Positions 1 to 7,666 of a stretch of 64,000 bases of DNA are shown here, in pieces. The notes beneath the pieces were generated by a model, which saw nothing but the letters and a program-made list of their open reading frames with translations, did not search any database and was not told the origin of the DNA. The DNA lies in NCBI RefSeq assembly GCF_027694345.1, contig NZ_JAQEVU010000004.1:173087-237086 (forward strand), given 5' to 3'. Source of the stretch: Varibaculum timonense_A. Lineage in GTDB: Bacteria > Actinomycetota > Actinomycetes > Actinomycetales > Actinomycetaceae. A program made the translations under genes and the position numbers. Each line of letters opens with the position of its first letter. The first letter of the stretch is position 1.

Positions 1-150
1 GAATTGCGTAGATATCCATACTGAACTTACCGCAACCCCAACAACACTAATTTGGGCAAGTGCAGTCACAATAGTGGCAGCTACGAAGAGAGGAACACAC
101 TCGCGTAGCCGCTTCATCAGCGCGAGGAAATTACTGAAAACTAAGCTCAT
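1..150 (-). CDS. ABC exporter half-transporter, N-terminal fragment (cut by window edge)
   Basis: The reverse strand reads from ATG at 148-150 to the window edge without a stop, giving about 50 residues that begin MSLVFSNFLALMKRLRE and continue into a hydrophobic segment (VPLFVAATIVTALAQISVVG). This is the usual start of a type IV ABC exporter: a short cytosolic elbow helix, then TM1. AGGAGC lies about 12 nt upstream. The gene starts 7 nt after the stop of the preceding half-transporter, so the two are probably co-transcribed and form a heterodimer, as CydDC-, IrtAB- and YbtPQ-like pairs do. The ATPase domain is outside the window, so the assignment rests on position and on the first membrane helix. 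Confidence 0.6.
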   Translation of the reverse strand, partial: MSLVFSNFLALMKRLRECVPLFVAATIVTALAQISVVGVAVSSVWISTQF

Positions 151-156
151 AGTCGA

Positions 157-1890
157 CTAGGCTCCTATCTGTGCACTAATCAATCTTGACCAGGCATTAT
201 CTTCCTGGCTTAACGTACAGGGATTCCCGCTACAAAGCACTTTCCCGTGTCCCATTACCACTACATGATCTGTTTGCTCAGCAGCGTCAATACGGTGGGT
301 AACCAGCAATAAAGTGAGATTCGGGTACGCCCTGCGAATATTAGCTAGAACCGTTGTTTCTGTTTGGGTGTCCAAACCAGAAGTAGATTCGTCAAGTACA
401 AGGAGAGGGCACTTACGAACCAGAGCACGAGCGATTGCCAACCGCTGTTTTTGCCCTCCGGAGAGGTTCGAAGCATGTTCTTCAATTTTTAAATCAAGAA
501 TATTGTCACCAGAATCAGGATTGTTATCGGGATGCAGGTTTGTGGCACAGGCTAGCTTTAGAGCCGTCATCATCTCCGCTTCATCCGCTTTGGGATTAGC
601 TTCGGCTAAAATTGATCTTACTGTTCCCGGAAAAATAATCGGGTCTTGCGGAACTAGGGTGACGGTACGCGCAATATCCAAACTGTCCGCTGAAACCCCT
701 CCAACTGTGATACTTCCACTATCAGGGTGATCGAAACCCATTAATAACCCGAGCGCGGTGGATTTTCCAGAACCTGACAGCCCTACCAAGGCGGTTGTTT
801 TACCTGCGGGAGCTGCGAAAGTGACTTGATCAAGAGCGTGATCTGTAGCTCCCGGATAAGCGTAAGAGATGCTAGCGAAAGAAACCTCATTGCTTTGAGG
901 CAACTTTTGCGAAGATTTGCAGGTCGTGGAAGAAGTTTGCGTCTGCTCAAATATTTCGCTCATAGCTGGCAGCGCGGAAATACCAAAGAATGCTTCATGC
1001 CAACATGCCGATAAGGCAGTAAATGGGCGGAACAGTTCGATAGATAGCAGCGTAACCACAAATAGCGAGCTGATTGGCATCGCCTCGGAAGAAATCAAAG
1101 AAATTGCGATCACTAGCCCGAGGGCGGGACCGAGCACTTTCATCATTCCTGATAGGCCCGTTTCCCCCAAGGAAAGCCGTAGCTGCCCCATAGTAGTTTT
1201 CAGCAGCTGGCTCGACTGTTTTTCCAATTGGGTGCCATGATTTTTAGCCGCCCCAAAAGATTTCAAAGTGGACATCCCCATCATAGAATCCACGAAATCG
1301 GCATTGAGATTTTCGTAAGCTATCCAATGCGATTGTCCGCGATTAGCAAGAGCTTTATCCCATAATCGGGGAATGGCAACAATCGCGACTCCACAGACTA
1401 AAAGAACTCCCGCAATCAGGGGAGAAATGCTGGCAATAGCAATCGTTAAACCAATCGCTGTTAGGGCGGTGACCGCAAGTTGGGTGAAATACTTGACGAA
1501 ATAGGGTTCGATCGCCTCAACCCCATCAGTGAGAACCGACTGTATTTGTCCAGAACGCCCCAGCCCTCCCCGCATCGGTCCGCGCGCATCTAGTTGCTCT
1601 AGAAGAGCCCGCCGTAAACGGCTTTTTACCACTAGTCCCGCTCGATTTTGTAGAAGCTGTCCACTTACCTCAAGTAACGGGCGGATTAAGAGCAAGCCAG
1701 CGATAGCTATGATTAGTCCCACCACCATGGAGACTCGGCGAGAGCTCAATAGCTCATTGAAAAGCATGGCGTTGCACACCGCGGTTGCAATATATAAGCA
1801 AGACACCAGGACACCCAACATCATGGCGGGAGCCAGCAGCCACACGGAGACTCTCGCGGCGCGCATAACTAAACGTTGCTTTGTGAACAT
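157..1890 (-). CDS. ABC transporter, fused permease/ATPase (exporter type)
   Basis: This 577-residue protein has an N-terminal six-helix membrane domain (about residues 10-300) and a C-terminal nucleotide-binding domain. The Walker A is GLSGSGKST, the signature LSGGQKQRLAIARAL, the Walker B LLVLDES, and the H-loop VTHR. The layout is that of a type IV exporter half, nearest in appearance to CydD-like thiol exporters and to the exporter-fold siderophore importers IrtAB/YbtPQ. It lies 34 nt downstream of the cyclodehydratase gene on the same strand and just upstream of a second half-transporter. By context it should move the modified peptide or its metal complex. Direction of transport cannot be read from the sequence. 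No peptidase C39 domain is present, so it would not remove the leader itself. Confidence 0.9.
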   Translation of the reverse strand: MFTKQRLVMRAARVSVWLLAPAMMLGVLVSCLYIATAVCNAMLFNELLSSRRVSMVVGLIIAIAGLLLIRPLLEVSGQLLQNRAGLVVKSRLRRALLEQLDARGPMRGGLGRSGQIQSVLTDGVEAIEPYFVKYFTQLAVTALTAIGLTIAIASISPLIAGVLLVCGVAIVAIPRLWDKALANRGQSHWIAYENLNADFVDSMMGMSTLKSFGAAKNHGTQLEKQSSQLLKTTMGQLRLSLGETGLSGMMKVLGPALGLVIAISLISSEAMPISSLFVVTLLSIELFRPFTALSACWHEAFFGISALPAMSEIFEQTQTSSTTCKSSQKLPQSNEVSFASISYAYPGATDHALDQVTFAAPAGKTTALVGLSGSGKSTALGLLMGFDHPDSGSITVGGVSADSLDIARTVTLVPQDPIIFPGTVRSILAEANPKADEAEMMTALKLACATNLHPDNNPDSGDNILDLKIEEHASNLSGGQKQRLAIARALVRKCPLLVLDESTSGLDTQTETTVLANIRRAYPNLTLLLVTHRIDAAEQTDHVVVMGHGKVLCSGNPCTLSQEDNAWSRLISAQIGA

Positions 1891-1924
1891 AATCGCCTAT
1901 CCTTTCTCAACAACGGTATCGGTT

Positions 1925-4135
1925 CTACGCGTGCGGCATTGGGAAGGGGTTCATGCTGCCTTCAGGTCTTGGCGAATCCACCCATCCTAACCGTACTGCT
2001 TCCTCTGCCACCATATTGCGACCCAGGTAGGGAAATGCGGCGGGAGTATTGCCGATGGTGCCAGGAATTAATGTGCGAATCACATGCAGTCCGCAAGAAG
2101 CGACATCGCGAGAGGTGATATCAACGGTTATTACCCGCATACCCCGGGCATGGATACGCTCTATATAGCTAGCTAATTGACTATCTTTCAGCTGTGGCAC
2201 AGATGAAATACTGCGGGTTGCTGGTATATCCAACAGTGGTTTCACTCTGTCTACCGCACGAGGATCTAGAAAGACCTCTTGCTGAATTAGGAGGTCATCT
2301 ACATCTTTGAGATCCTCACGGAAATCATCCAGATAGCGGCGGTCACGGCGCCATTTCTTATATGAGCGTCCAGGAAGTAGACCTTTACGGATTGCGGTCC
2401 AATGTGCCCCTTCGGGGTTTGCGAGGTCGTGAGCTCCTTCTTGTAAGGTGAGCGCTTCACTCCAGGCTTTTAAGGCGCCTTGTTCAACGCTCGAGCGACA
2501 AGAAAAACCAACGTGTACCAGTTTAGATACATCATTGTGAACTACCCCGGCTAGAACCGGAATATTGAAAGTGTTGTCTAGATTGATCAAAGCGGGACGG
2601 AGGGGCTCTTTTGTCCCGATAAAAAGATCTAAGTATTTCTGAGGTAATTTCAGGTGCGGAAGCGCCTGGGTGTTCAACCACCACACCATGGTGGCATGCC
2701 GCTCAATAATTTCACTGATACCAGATAATATCGCCTGTGCACTGCTGGTTCCTGCTGCTACTCCAGCAAAGGCAGGAAAGTTTACTTTCGGTTCTTGCCG
2801 GTACTGGTTGGTATACCAGTTGACATACACCAAGGAGGCGGGAACTAAAACTGGCTCTTCATCCTCATAATAGCTACCTTCCACCCACCCTACGGGCAGG
2901 TCAGGGGTCAACGGTACAAAAGGAAATCCGGGGTGCTGGTACTGGTTTGCAGAGAAAAGCACCAGTTCTTCCGGATGAAGAAGCGGGTATCCTTTTCTCG
3001 TTAATTCCCGATAAGAACCATGTAATACCGGTTTGAGATCAATTAGGTTAGAACAATAACGCTCAACTGATTCACCAATAGCCGCTAGTTCGGTGTCGTG
3101 GATCTGCGCTTCCTTTTCTTTTTCTCCAACCTCATTGGGGATTAACGTTGAGCCTTGGCAAAAAACTGTGTTGATATAAGTTGATGTTCTGCGTAAATCA
3201 CACGTTCTCGCCTGGGTAGTATGCAGCGTAGGTGGCATATAGGCACTGTGCTGTACCCGGGTGAGCTCTTTTACGATTCCGTAGCATTTATCAACCACAA
3301 AGGGGGGAGGGTGAATTGGGGATTTAGGCTGGGGGCCCATCATAAAATTTGTGGGAAGCACCGCGTGAACTTCGAGCTCCCCTTCCAAGGAAATTGCCCA
3401 AATAGTGTCAAGGGGGTTTGATTTCTGGTTATCGATTTCATTGCGAGTAATAGCTCTAATTAATTCCGCTGCTTTGTGCCCCATATTTTTGGCTGCAGCT
3501 AAGCGCGGTAAGAAGCTTCCCCATATGGGGCTACCCATTTTTGCTTGAAATACTTCACTATTGACTGCATTTCCGGCGAGACGAGCAAGACTGTCGCTAT
3601 AAGTTGCACCTTGCCCTTTAAGTACTGCTGGGCCAACCAATAGTTGGTCGGGGGTATGATCCACCGTGATCACTGAAATATTTAGCCCGAGATTGTCTTC
3701 AATGGTTTGCGCAAATACGGGAGCAGGCTCATCTCCGCGGCACACCACTAGCGTGCCGCAATTGAAGACTTGGTATGCACATTCGCGAACTGACTGGGAA
3801 GACAGGCGCGCCGCGACATCATTCTTTTGAAGCTCCGAAGTTATTAAACGCGCAATTGTGGGGTCACCGCAGACAATTACCTCTGCAACGGCCGCAGATT
3901 GAGGATCAGGGGTCTGGAAGACTAGGTCATGCGTGTTGATAAAACAGCTGTGTTTTTCTAATGCTTTTTTCAACGGAGTGCCCAAAGGGTGAGTGGACTG
4001 GACATCCTGCGCCGCATCTAAGACGCGCACGATGCTATTAGCATCCGTTGAGAGCACCAGATCACGACCATCTGCACATGTAAGAACGCATCTATTCGTA
4101 TCCAAAGGCCTTACTTGCGCGCAAATCTTCCACAT
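1925..4135 (-). CDS. TOMM cyclodehydratase: fused leader-binding (C) domain and YcaO (D) domain
   Basis: This 736-residue protein would turn Cys/Ser/Thr of a ribosomal peptide into azolines using ATP. Residues 1 to about 255 resemble the leader-binding C protein of SagC/SagD-type fusions. The segment GPAVLKGQGATYSDSLARL (168-186) sits where C proteins usually have a GP...C..C stretch, but the cysteines are absent. Residues 270-736 are a YcaO domain with ATP/Mg motifs GESVER (354-359), SEIIER (472-477) and SEALTLQE (559-566). The extreme C-terminus NPFPMPHA supplies the PxPxP tail typical of azoline-forming YcaO enzymes. It is 78 nt downstream of the precursor candidate and upstream of the ABC genes. 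No SagB-like azoline dehydrogenase is visible, so the product may stay at the azoline stage unless that gene lies left of the window. Confidence 0.88.
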   Translation of the reverse strand: MWKICAQVRPLDTNRCVLTCADGRDLVLSTDANSIVRVLDAAQDVQSTHPLGTPLKKALEKHSCFINTHDLVFQTPDPQSAAVAEVIVCGDPTIARLITSELQKNDVAARLSSQSVRECAYQVFNCGTLVVCRGDEPAPVFAQTIEDNLGLNISVITVDHTPDQLLVGPAVLKGQGATYSDSLARLAGNAVNSEVFQAKMGSPIWGSFLPRLAAAKNMGHKAAELIRAITRNEIDNQKSNPLDTIWAISLEGELEVHAVLPTNFMMGPQPKSPIHPPPFVVDKCYGIVKELTRVQHSAYMPPTLHTTQARTCDLRRTSTYINTVFCQGSTLIPNEVGEKEKEAQIHDTELAAIGESVERYCSNLIDLKPVLHGSYRELTRKGYPLLHPEELVLFSANQYQHPGFPFVPLTPDLPVGWVEGSYYEDEEPVLVPASLVYVNWYTNQYRQEPKVNFPAFAGVAAGTSSAQAILSGISEIIERHATMVWWLNTQALPHLKLPQKYLDLFIGTKEPLRPALINLDNTFNIPVLAGVVHNDVSKLVHVGFSCRSSVEQGALKAWSEALTLQEGAHDLANPEGAHWTAIRKGLLPGRSYKKWRRDRRYLDDFREDLKDVDDLLIQQEVFLDPRAVDRVKPLLDIPATRSISSVPQLKDSQLASYIERIHARGMRVITVDITSRDVASCGLHVIRTLIPGTIGNTPAAFPYLGRNMVAEEAVRLGWVDSPRPEGSMNPFPMPHA

Positions 4136-4213
4136 AACCCCTGATCCTCTTACCTATATGAAATATTGGGTAAAGTGCGTCTTAGCACTATTTTTTACTC
4201 GACGCCTATCTAC

Positions 4214-4318
4214 TTACCTCCATGCAAAGCTCTGCTGGGTAGCGCCGTGATGGCAGTGAGGAACAGTGATTTGATCGGTGTTCACTTCCTCAATCTCTAC
4301 GATTTCGAGTGTGTTCAT
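4214..4318 (-). CDS. RiPP (TOMM) precursor peptide candidate, 34 aa, HCHH core
   Basis: A 34-codon ORF starts at ATG 4318 behind a near-perfect Shine-Dalgarno (AAAGGAGG, 4 nt spacer) and stops at 4214, 78 nt before the cyclodehydratase on the same strand. The first 20 residues (MNTLEIVEIEEV followed by NTDQITVP) are acidic and leader-like. The remaining 14, HCHHGATQQSFAWR, carry one Cys, one Thr and one Ser that YcaO enzymes could cyclise, plus three His around the Cys that could bind metal. A Pro at position 20 separates the two parts, which fits removal by the prolyl-oligopeptidase-like enzyme encoded divergently. No known precursor family is recognised. The assignment is inferred from position, ribosome site and composition. 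Confidence 0.75.
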   Translation of the reverse strand: MNTLEIVEIEEVNTDQITVPHCHHGATQQSFAWR

Positions 4319-4371
4319 TTCCCCTCCTTTCAAGCGATAGAAACTTCAGAGGCTAGCCTTTAACTTGTCGC

Positions 4372-4390
4372 ATAGGTTATGCTAACCTAA
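4372..4390. promoter_or_regulatory. DtxR/IdeR-type iron box in the divergent promoter region
   Basis: ATAGGTTATGCTAACCTAA matches the DtxR/IdeR operator consensus TWAGGTTAGSCTAACCTWA at 17 of 19 positions. It lies 54 nt upstream of the precursor start and 70 nt upstream of the hydrolase/uptake operon start, so one Fe(II)-loaded repressor dimer pair could shut both transcripts. A weak plus-strand promoter can be drawn across it (TTGTCG at 4365-4370). Binding is inferred from the motif only. Confidence 0.8.
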
Positions 4391-4460
4391 GTACAGTTTA
4401 CATGGTTTCTTCTTTTGCACAAGAGGGAAATAAAACTACGGAACAAATGAAGGAGGTTAG

Positions 4461-5642
4461 GTGAACCAGATATCGCGACCCTCCCTGCCTAAGTGCGAAA
4501 ACATGATCAAAGTGCGCGGTGAGATCCGGTTACCCGAAGGCAGTGCCTTCTACCCACAGTGGAAAACCTCTGGATCTAACCCGGTATATGGCGGTTACCA
4601 AGATGCTTGCGAAACCCTGGTTTGCGACACCAAAACTTTTGATGTCATCACCCACAAATCTGGAAAATCATTCCCACTAGGACAGCACATTAAACCAATA
4701 AAAATGCTCGACCAAGAGCTCTATTTACAAGGCTCCTCCTTTATTAACGCTCCCCGCCTTTACCGACTTGATCGGAAAACTGGAGAACTAACTTTCGCTA
4801 AGAATGACACCTCCCGAAATGACAACGCATTTACCTGCAGACAGATTTGGGCCCATAGTGAGGACGGAACCCGAATCCCTATAGACTGCTTCGGAACGTT
4901 AGCGGGAAAACAGCCGACAATCGTATTTATTTACGGAGGATTCGGGAGGAACAATCACAGTTTTTACAGTCCAGACATTTACTCAAAATGGTTAACCCGT
5001 GGTTACAGCGTTGCCGTTATTCACTCCCGAGGAGGCGGTGAATACGGGAAAGCTTGGCACCAAGCCGGGGTTAAAGCAGGAAGACGCAAAGTCAGGGAGG
5101 ATATAGCCTCTTCTATTCGTGAATTGCATCGTCAAGATATTTGTACCCCCGAGACTACATTCGTACACGGCATGTCTCATGGAGCACTGCTGGCAGCGAT
5201 TACCACTATCCACCACCCAGAACTGGTATCCCAAGTAATATGCCGCGTCCCGATTAGCAGCACGAAAGACCTGCCGAAAACAACCTTAGGTCGTAAATGG
5301 TTAGACGAGTACGGGGATCCTCAAACCGCTGATTGGGATAACTTTATGAAAGAAGAAGATCCCTTAGCCTGTGATACCACACCCCAAATTTTAAGCAACA
5401 CATCTTGGCTGATTATTGGCTACTGCCACGATGCAGTCACCGCTATTTCTCATGCAGATGCCCTAGTCGAACGGGTAAATAATTTGGGAGGAGAAGTAAC
5501 GTACTGGCGTTATTCCAGCAAAGGCGGACATGAGGGGGCATGTGATCCCAGCAAGCGGATAGCCCACGAACGCAAGCTGTGGAGCTATCTGAGCCAAAAA
5601 GCATCTGAAATAAAAATGAAAGCAACAGGTTCTCCATGTTGA
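4461..5642 (+). CDS. Prolyl-oligopeptidase-like (S9) hydrolase with reduced propeller
   Basis: This 393-residue alpha/beta hydrolase starts at GTG behind AGGAGG. The oligopeptidase signature RGGGEYGKAWH spans residues 190-200. The catalytic triad can be read as Ser239 (HGMSHG), Asp324 (GYCHDAV) and His357 (GGHEG). Only about 125 residues precede the catalytic domain, against roughly 400 in full prolyl oligopeptidases, so most of the gating beta-propeller is missing. No signal peptide is seen, so it should be cytosolic. It is the first gene of the uptake operon and overlaps the permease gene by 7 nt. Two roles fit: cleaving the precursor after Pro20, or breaking an imported metallophore to free the metal, as Fes-like hydrolases do for siderophores. 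Neither is proven by sequence. Confidence 0.8.
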   Translation: MNQISRPSLPKCENMIKVRGEIRLPEGSAFYPQWKTSGSNPVYGGYQDACETLVCDTKTFDVITHKSGKSFPLGQHIKPIKMLDQELYLQGSSFINAPRLYRLDRKTGELTFAKNDTSRNDNAFTCRQIWAHSEDGTRIPIDCFGTLAGKQPTIVFIYGGFGRNNHSFYSPDIYSKWLTRGYSVAVIHSRGGGEYGKAWHQAGVKAGRRKVREDIASSIRELHRQDICTPETTFVHGMSHGALLAAITTIHHPELVSQVICRVPISSTKDLPKTTLGRKWLDEYGDPQTADWDNFMKEEDPLACDTTPQILSNTSWLIIGYCHDAVTAISHADALVERVNNLGGEVTYWRYSSKGGHEGACDPSKRIAHERKLWSYLSQKASEIKMKATGSPC

Positions 5643-6658
5643 CGAATCGAAAGCAACGCCTAATTCTCGGAATTATCTTAGCGTTAGCACTAGTCTGCTC
5701 AATAATAGTGGCTGTAATTGTGGGTGCTACGGATATTTCATTATCGGCAGCACTTGAAGGTATCGGTGCCACTCTGAGAAGAACTACTGACACTGACGTT
5801 GACACTCAGATTATCGGCCAGGTGAGATTTCCCCGCGCTGTTTTGGGAGCAATCGTTGGTGCCGGCCTGGGTATATGCGGCCTAATAACCCAATCGCTAC
5901 TGCGAAACCCATTGGGCGATCCCTATATTCTAGGTATTTCCTCCGGGGCCTCCACCGGCGCAGCAGCCGTCATAGTTTTCGGTACAACCAGCAATATCTT
6001 ATCTGCATTGGGAATCACGTTCGGTGCCTTCCTGGGAGCAGTAGCCTCCATCCTGCTCGTCACCCTGCTAGCTTCTGCAGGAGGAAAAATCACTCCCACA
6101 CGCATCATTTTTGCAGGTATGGCGGTAACTTACTTTTTCTCGGCAGTAACCAGCCTGATAACTCTCATGGCTAAAAACGCGGCCGGAACCAAATCGGTAA
6201 TGTTTTGGATGCTCGGGTCAATATCTAACGCCACCTGGCATGACACTATTATCGCCGGCAGCGTGGTAACTATTGCAATAATCTGCTTCACCATCTGGGG
6301 AAGAAGGGTTGACATCCTTAACCTGGGAGACGATGCCGCAATCTCACTGGGTACCAGTCCTCGCCTCTATCGAAATCTCCTATTCCTCATAGTGGCGCTC
6401 ACTATAGCGGTGCTTGTCTCCCTTACCGGCGCCATCGGATTCGTGGGTCTAGTCGTTCCTCATGCTGCGAAGCAACTAGTCGGTTCCACCACCCGAGCTG
6501 CGTTACCTATCTCTGCCCTGGGAGGCGCACTGCTTGTCGTCATTGCCGACACCTGCACCCGCGTGGCTATCAGGCCAGCGGAACTACCTATCGGCATACT
6601 AACAGCCCTGGTAGGAACCCCTATGCTAATGGCTCTCATCAAGAAATATTCCAAATAG
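5636..6658 (+). CDS. FecCD-family metallophore ABC transporter permease
   Basis: This 340-residue very hydrophobic protein has the length and pattern of FecCD/BtuC-type permeases, with about ten membrane helices. Family hallmarks are visible: RFPRAVLGAIVGAGLGICG near residues 60-80, NPLGDPYILGISSGAS near 97, and GAIGFVGLVVPHAAK near 262, the last being the coupling region with the ATPase. One permease gene implies a homodimeric channel. ATG 5636 overlaps the end of the hydrolase gene, so translation is probably coupled. The following genes encode the binding protein and the ATPase. The substrate is probably an iron complex, given the family and the iron box upstream. Its identity is not encoded visibly. 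Confidence 0.93.
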   Translation: MLTNRKQRLILGIILALALVCSIIVAVIVGATDISLSAALEGIGATLRRTTDTDVDTQIIGQVRFPRAVLGAIVGAGLGICGLITQSLLRNPLGDPYILGISSGASTGAAAVIVFGTTSNILSALGITFGAFLGAVASILLVTLLASAGGKITPTRIIFAGMAVTYFFSAVTSLITLMAKNAAGTKSVMFWMLGSISNATWHDTIIAGSVVTIAIICFTIWGRRVDILNLGDDAAISLGTSPRLYRNLLFLIVALTIAVLVSLTGAIGFVGLVVPHAAKQLVGSTTRAALPISALGGALLVVIADTCTRVAIRPAELPIGILTALVGTPMLMALIKKYSK

Positions 6659-6672
6659 AAAGGAAGAAAAGA

Positions 6673-7662
6673 ATGATTAAGAAACGAATTGCGGCTGGCG
6701 TACTGGGGGTAAGCCTGGTAGCTGCCGCCCTCACTGGCTGCTCCGGGACAAAAGAATCGTCCAGCACCGCTGCTGACGAACCTATTACGGTTAAAAACTG
6801 TGGGGTGGAAACGAAGTTTACTACTCACCCTAAGAAAGTAGTCTCGATGGGAGTCACCGGTTTGGCGTACCTATTTGCTGCCGGAGCAGAAAAATCCATT
6901 GTTGGCCGCGCAAATGAATGGGGTGAAGAGCCGCCCTCCTGGATAGGTAAAAAAGCAGACGGAATCAAAGTGCTATCAACGGAATCCATTTCTATGGAAG
7001 CACTCATGAAATTGAAACCTGATCTTGCTTATGGTGGCGGATTCAGTTCCGAAACCACCGCTCCGAAAGCTGTAGCAGAAAAGGGAATCCCTGCCGTTGT
7101 AGATGCTACCGAGTGTAACTACTTCTATACAGATCAACAATCCGATGAATCGTTCAATACTACTTTGGCGGAGATTACTCAGCTAGGCAAAATCATGGGC
7201 ACCTCCGAAAAAGCGGATGCCACAGTCAAGGAACTTAAAGAGAAACTAGAGCAAGTTAGTAATGAGAAAATCGGTAAAGAACGCAAAGTTTCCTACGCCT
7301 ACTACTACGGAGAAGGTCCCGAACTATTTAGTTACGGAAACAAAGGAGTCATGGGGGAAATAAATAAGACCCTTAACCTCGTCAGCGCTATCGACCCGAA
7401 CTATCATCCGCACCAAGGTCCCATTGCTCCAGAAGCATTTGTTAAATCAGACCCCGATGTAATCATCTTGCTCACCGGAATGGGGGGCGCCACCAAAGAT
7501 AGTTCAATGCAACGACTTGAAAAGATTCCTGGTTTCAAGGACATGAAAGCGGTTAAAAACGGCAACATTATCTACGCGGAATCCGCAGTAGCTTATGCTT
7601 CCCCCACCGCGATTTATGGAACATTTGAACTTGCTGATCAGCTCAAGAAACTAGGAAAGTAA
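6673..7662 (+). CDS. Metallophore-binding lipoprotein (FecB/BtuF type)
   Basis: This 329-residue protein begins with a lipoprotein signal (KKRIAAGVLGVSLVAAALTGC, lipobox LTGC, lipidated Cys near residue 23) and a Ser/Thr-rich linker. Two Rossmann-like lobes of the class III binding-protein fold follow (KVVSMGVTGLAYLFAAGAEKSIVGR in the first; FVKSDPDVIILLTG in the second). AAGGAAG precedes the ATG. It should sit on the outer face of the membrane and deliver the metal complex to the permease encoded 14 nt upstream. Binding residues for a particular ligand cannot be named from sequence. Given the gene order, the candidate ligand is the locus's own peptide, although a xenosiderophore or haem is also possible. 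Confidence 0.92.
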   Translation: MIKKRIAAGVLGVSLVAAALTGCSGTKESSSTAADEPITVKNCGVETKFTTHPKKVVSMGVTGLAYLFAAGAEKSIVGRANEWGEEPPSWIGKKADGIKVLSTESISMEALMKLKPDLAYGGGFSSETTAPKAVAEKGIPAVVDATECNYFYTDQQSDESFNTTLAEITQLGKIMGTSEKADATVKELKEKLEQVSNEKIGKERKVSYAYYYGEGPELFSYGNKGVMGEINKTLNLVSAIDPNYHPHQGPIAPEAFVKSDPDVIILLTGMGGATKDSSMQRLEKIPGFKDMKAVKNGNIIYAESAVAYASPTAIYGTFELADQLKKLGK

Positions 7663-7666
7663 ACGA

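Noticed and set aside
4166..4363. Plus-strand ORFs across the precursor region
   Set aside because: They run antisense to the precursor candidate and through the promoter, lack ribosome sites, and show no leader-core pattern.
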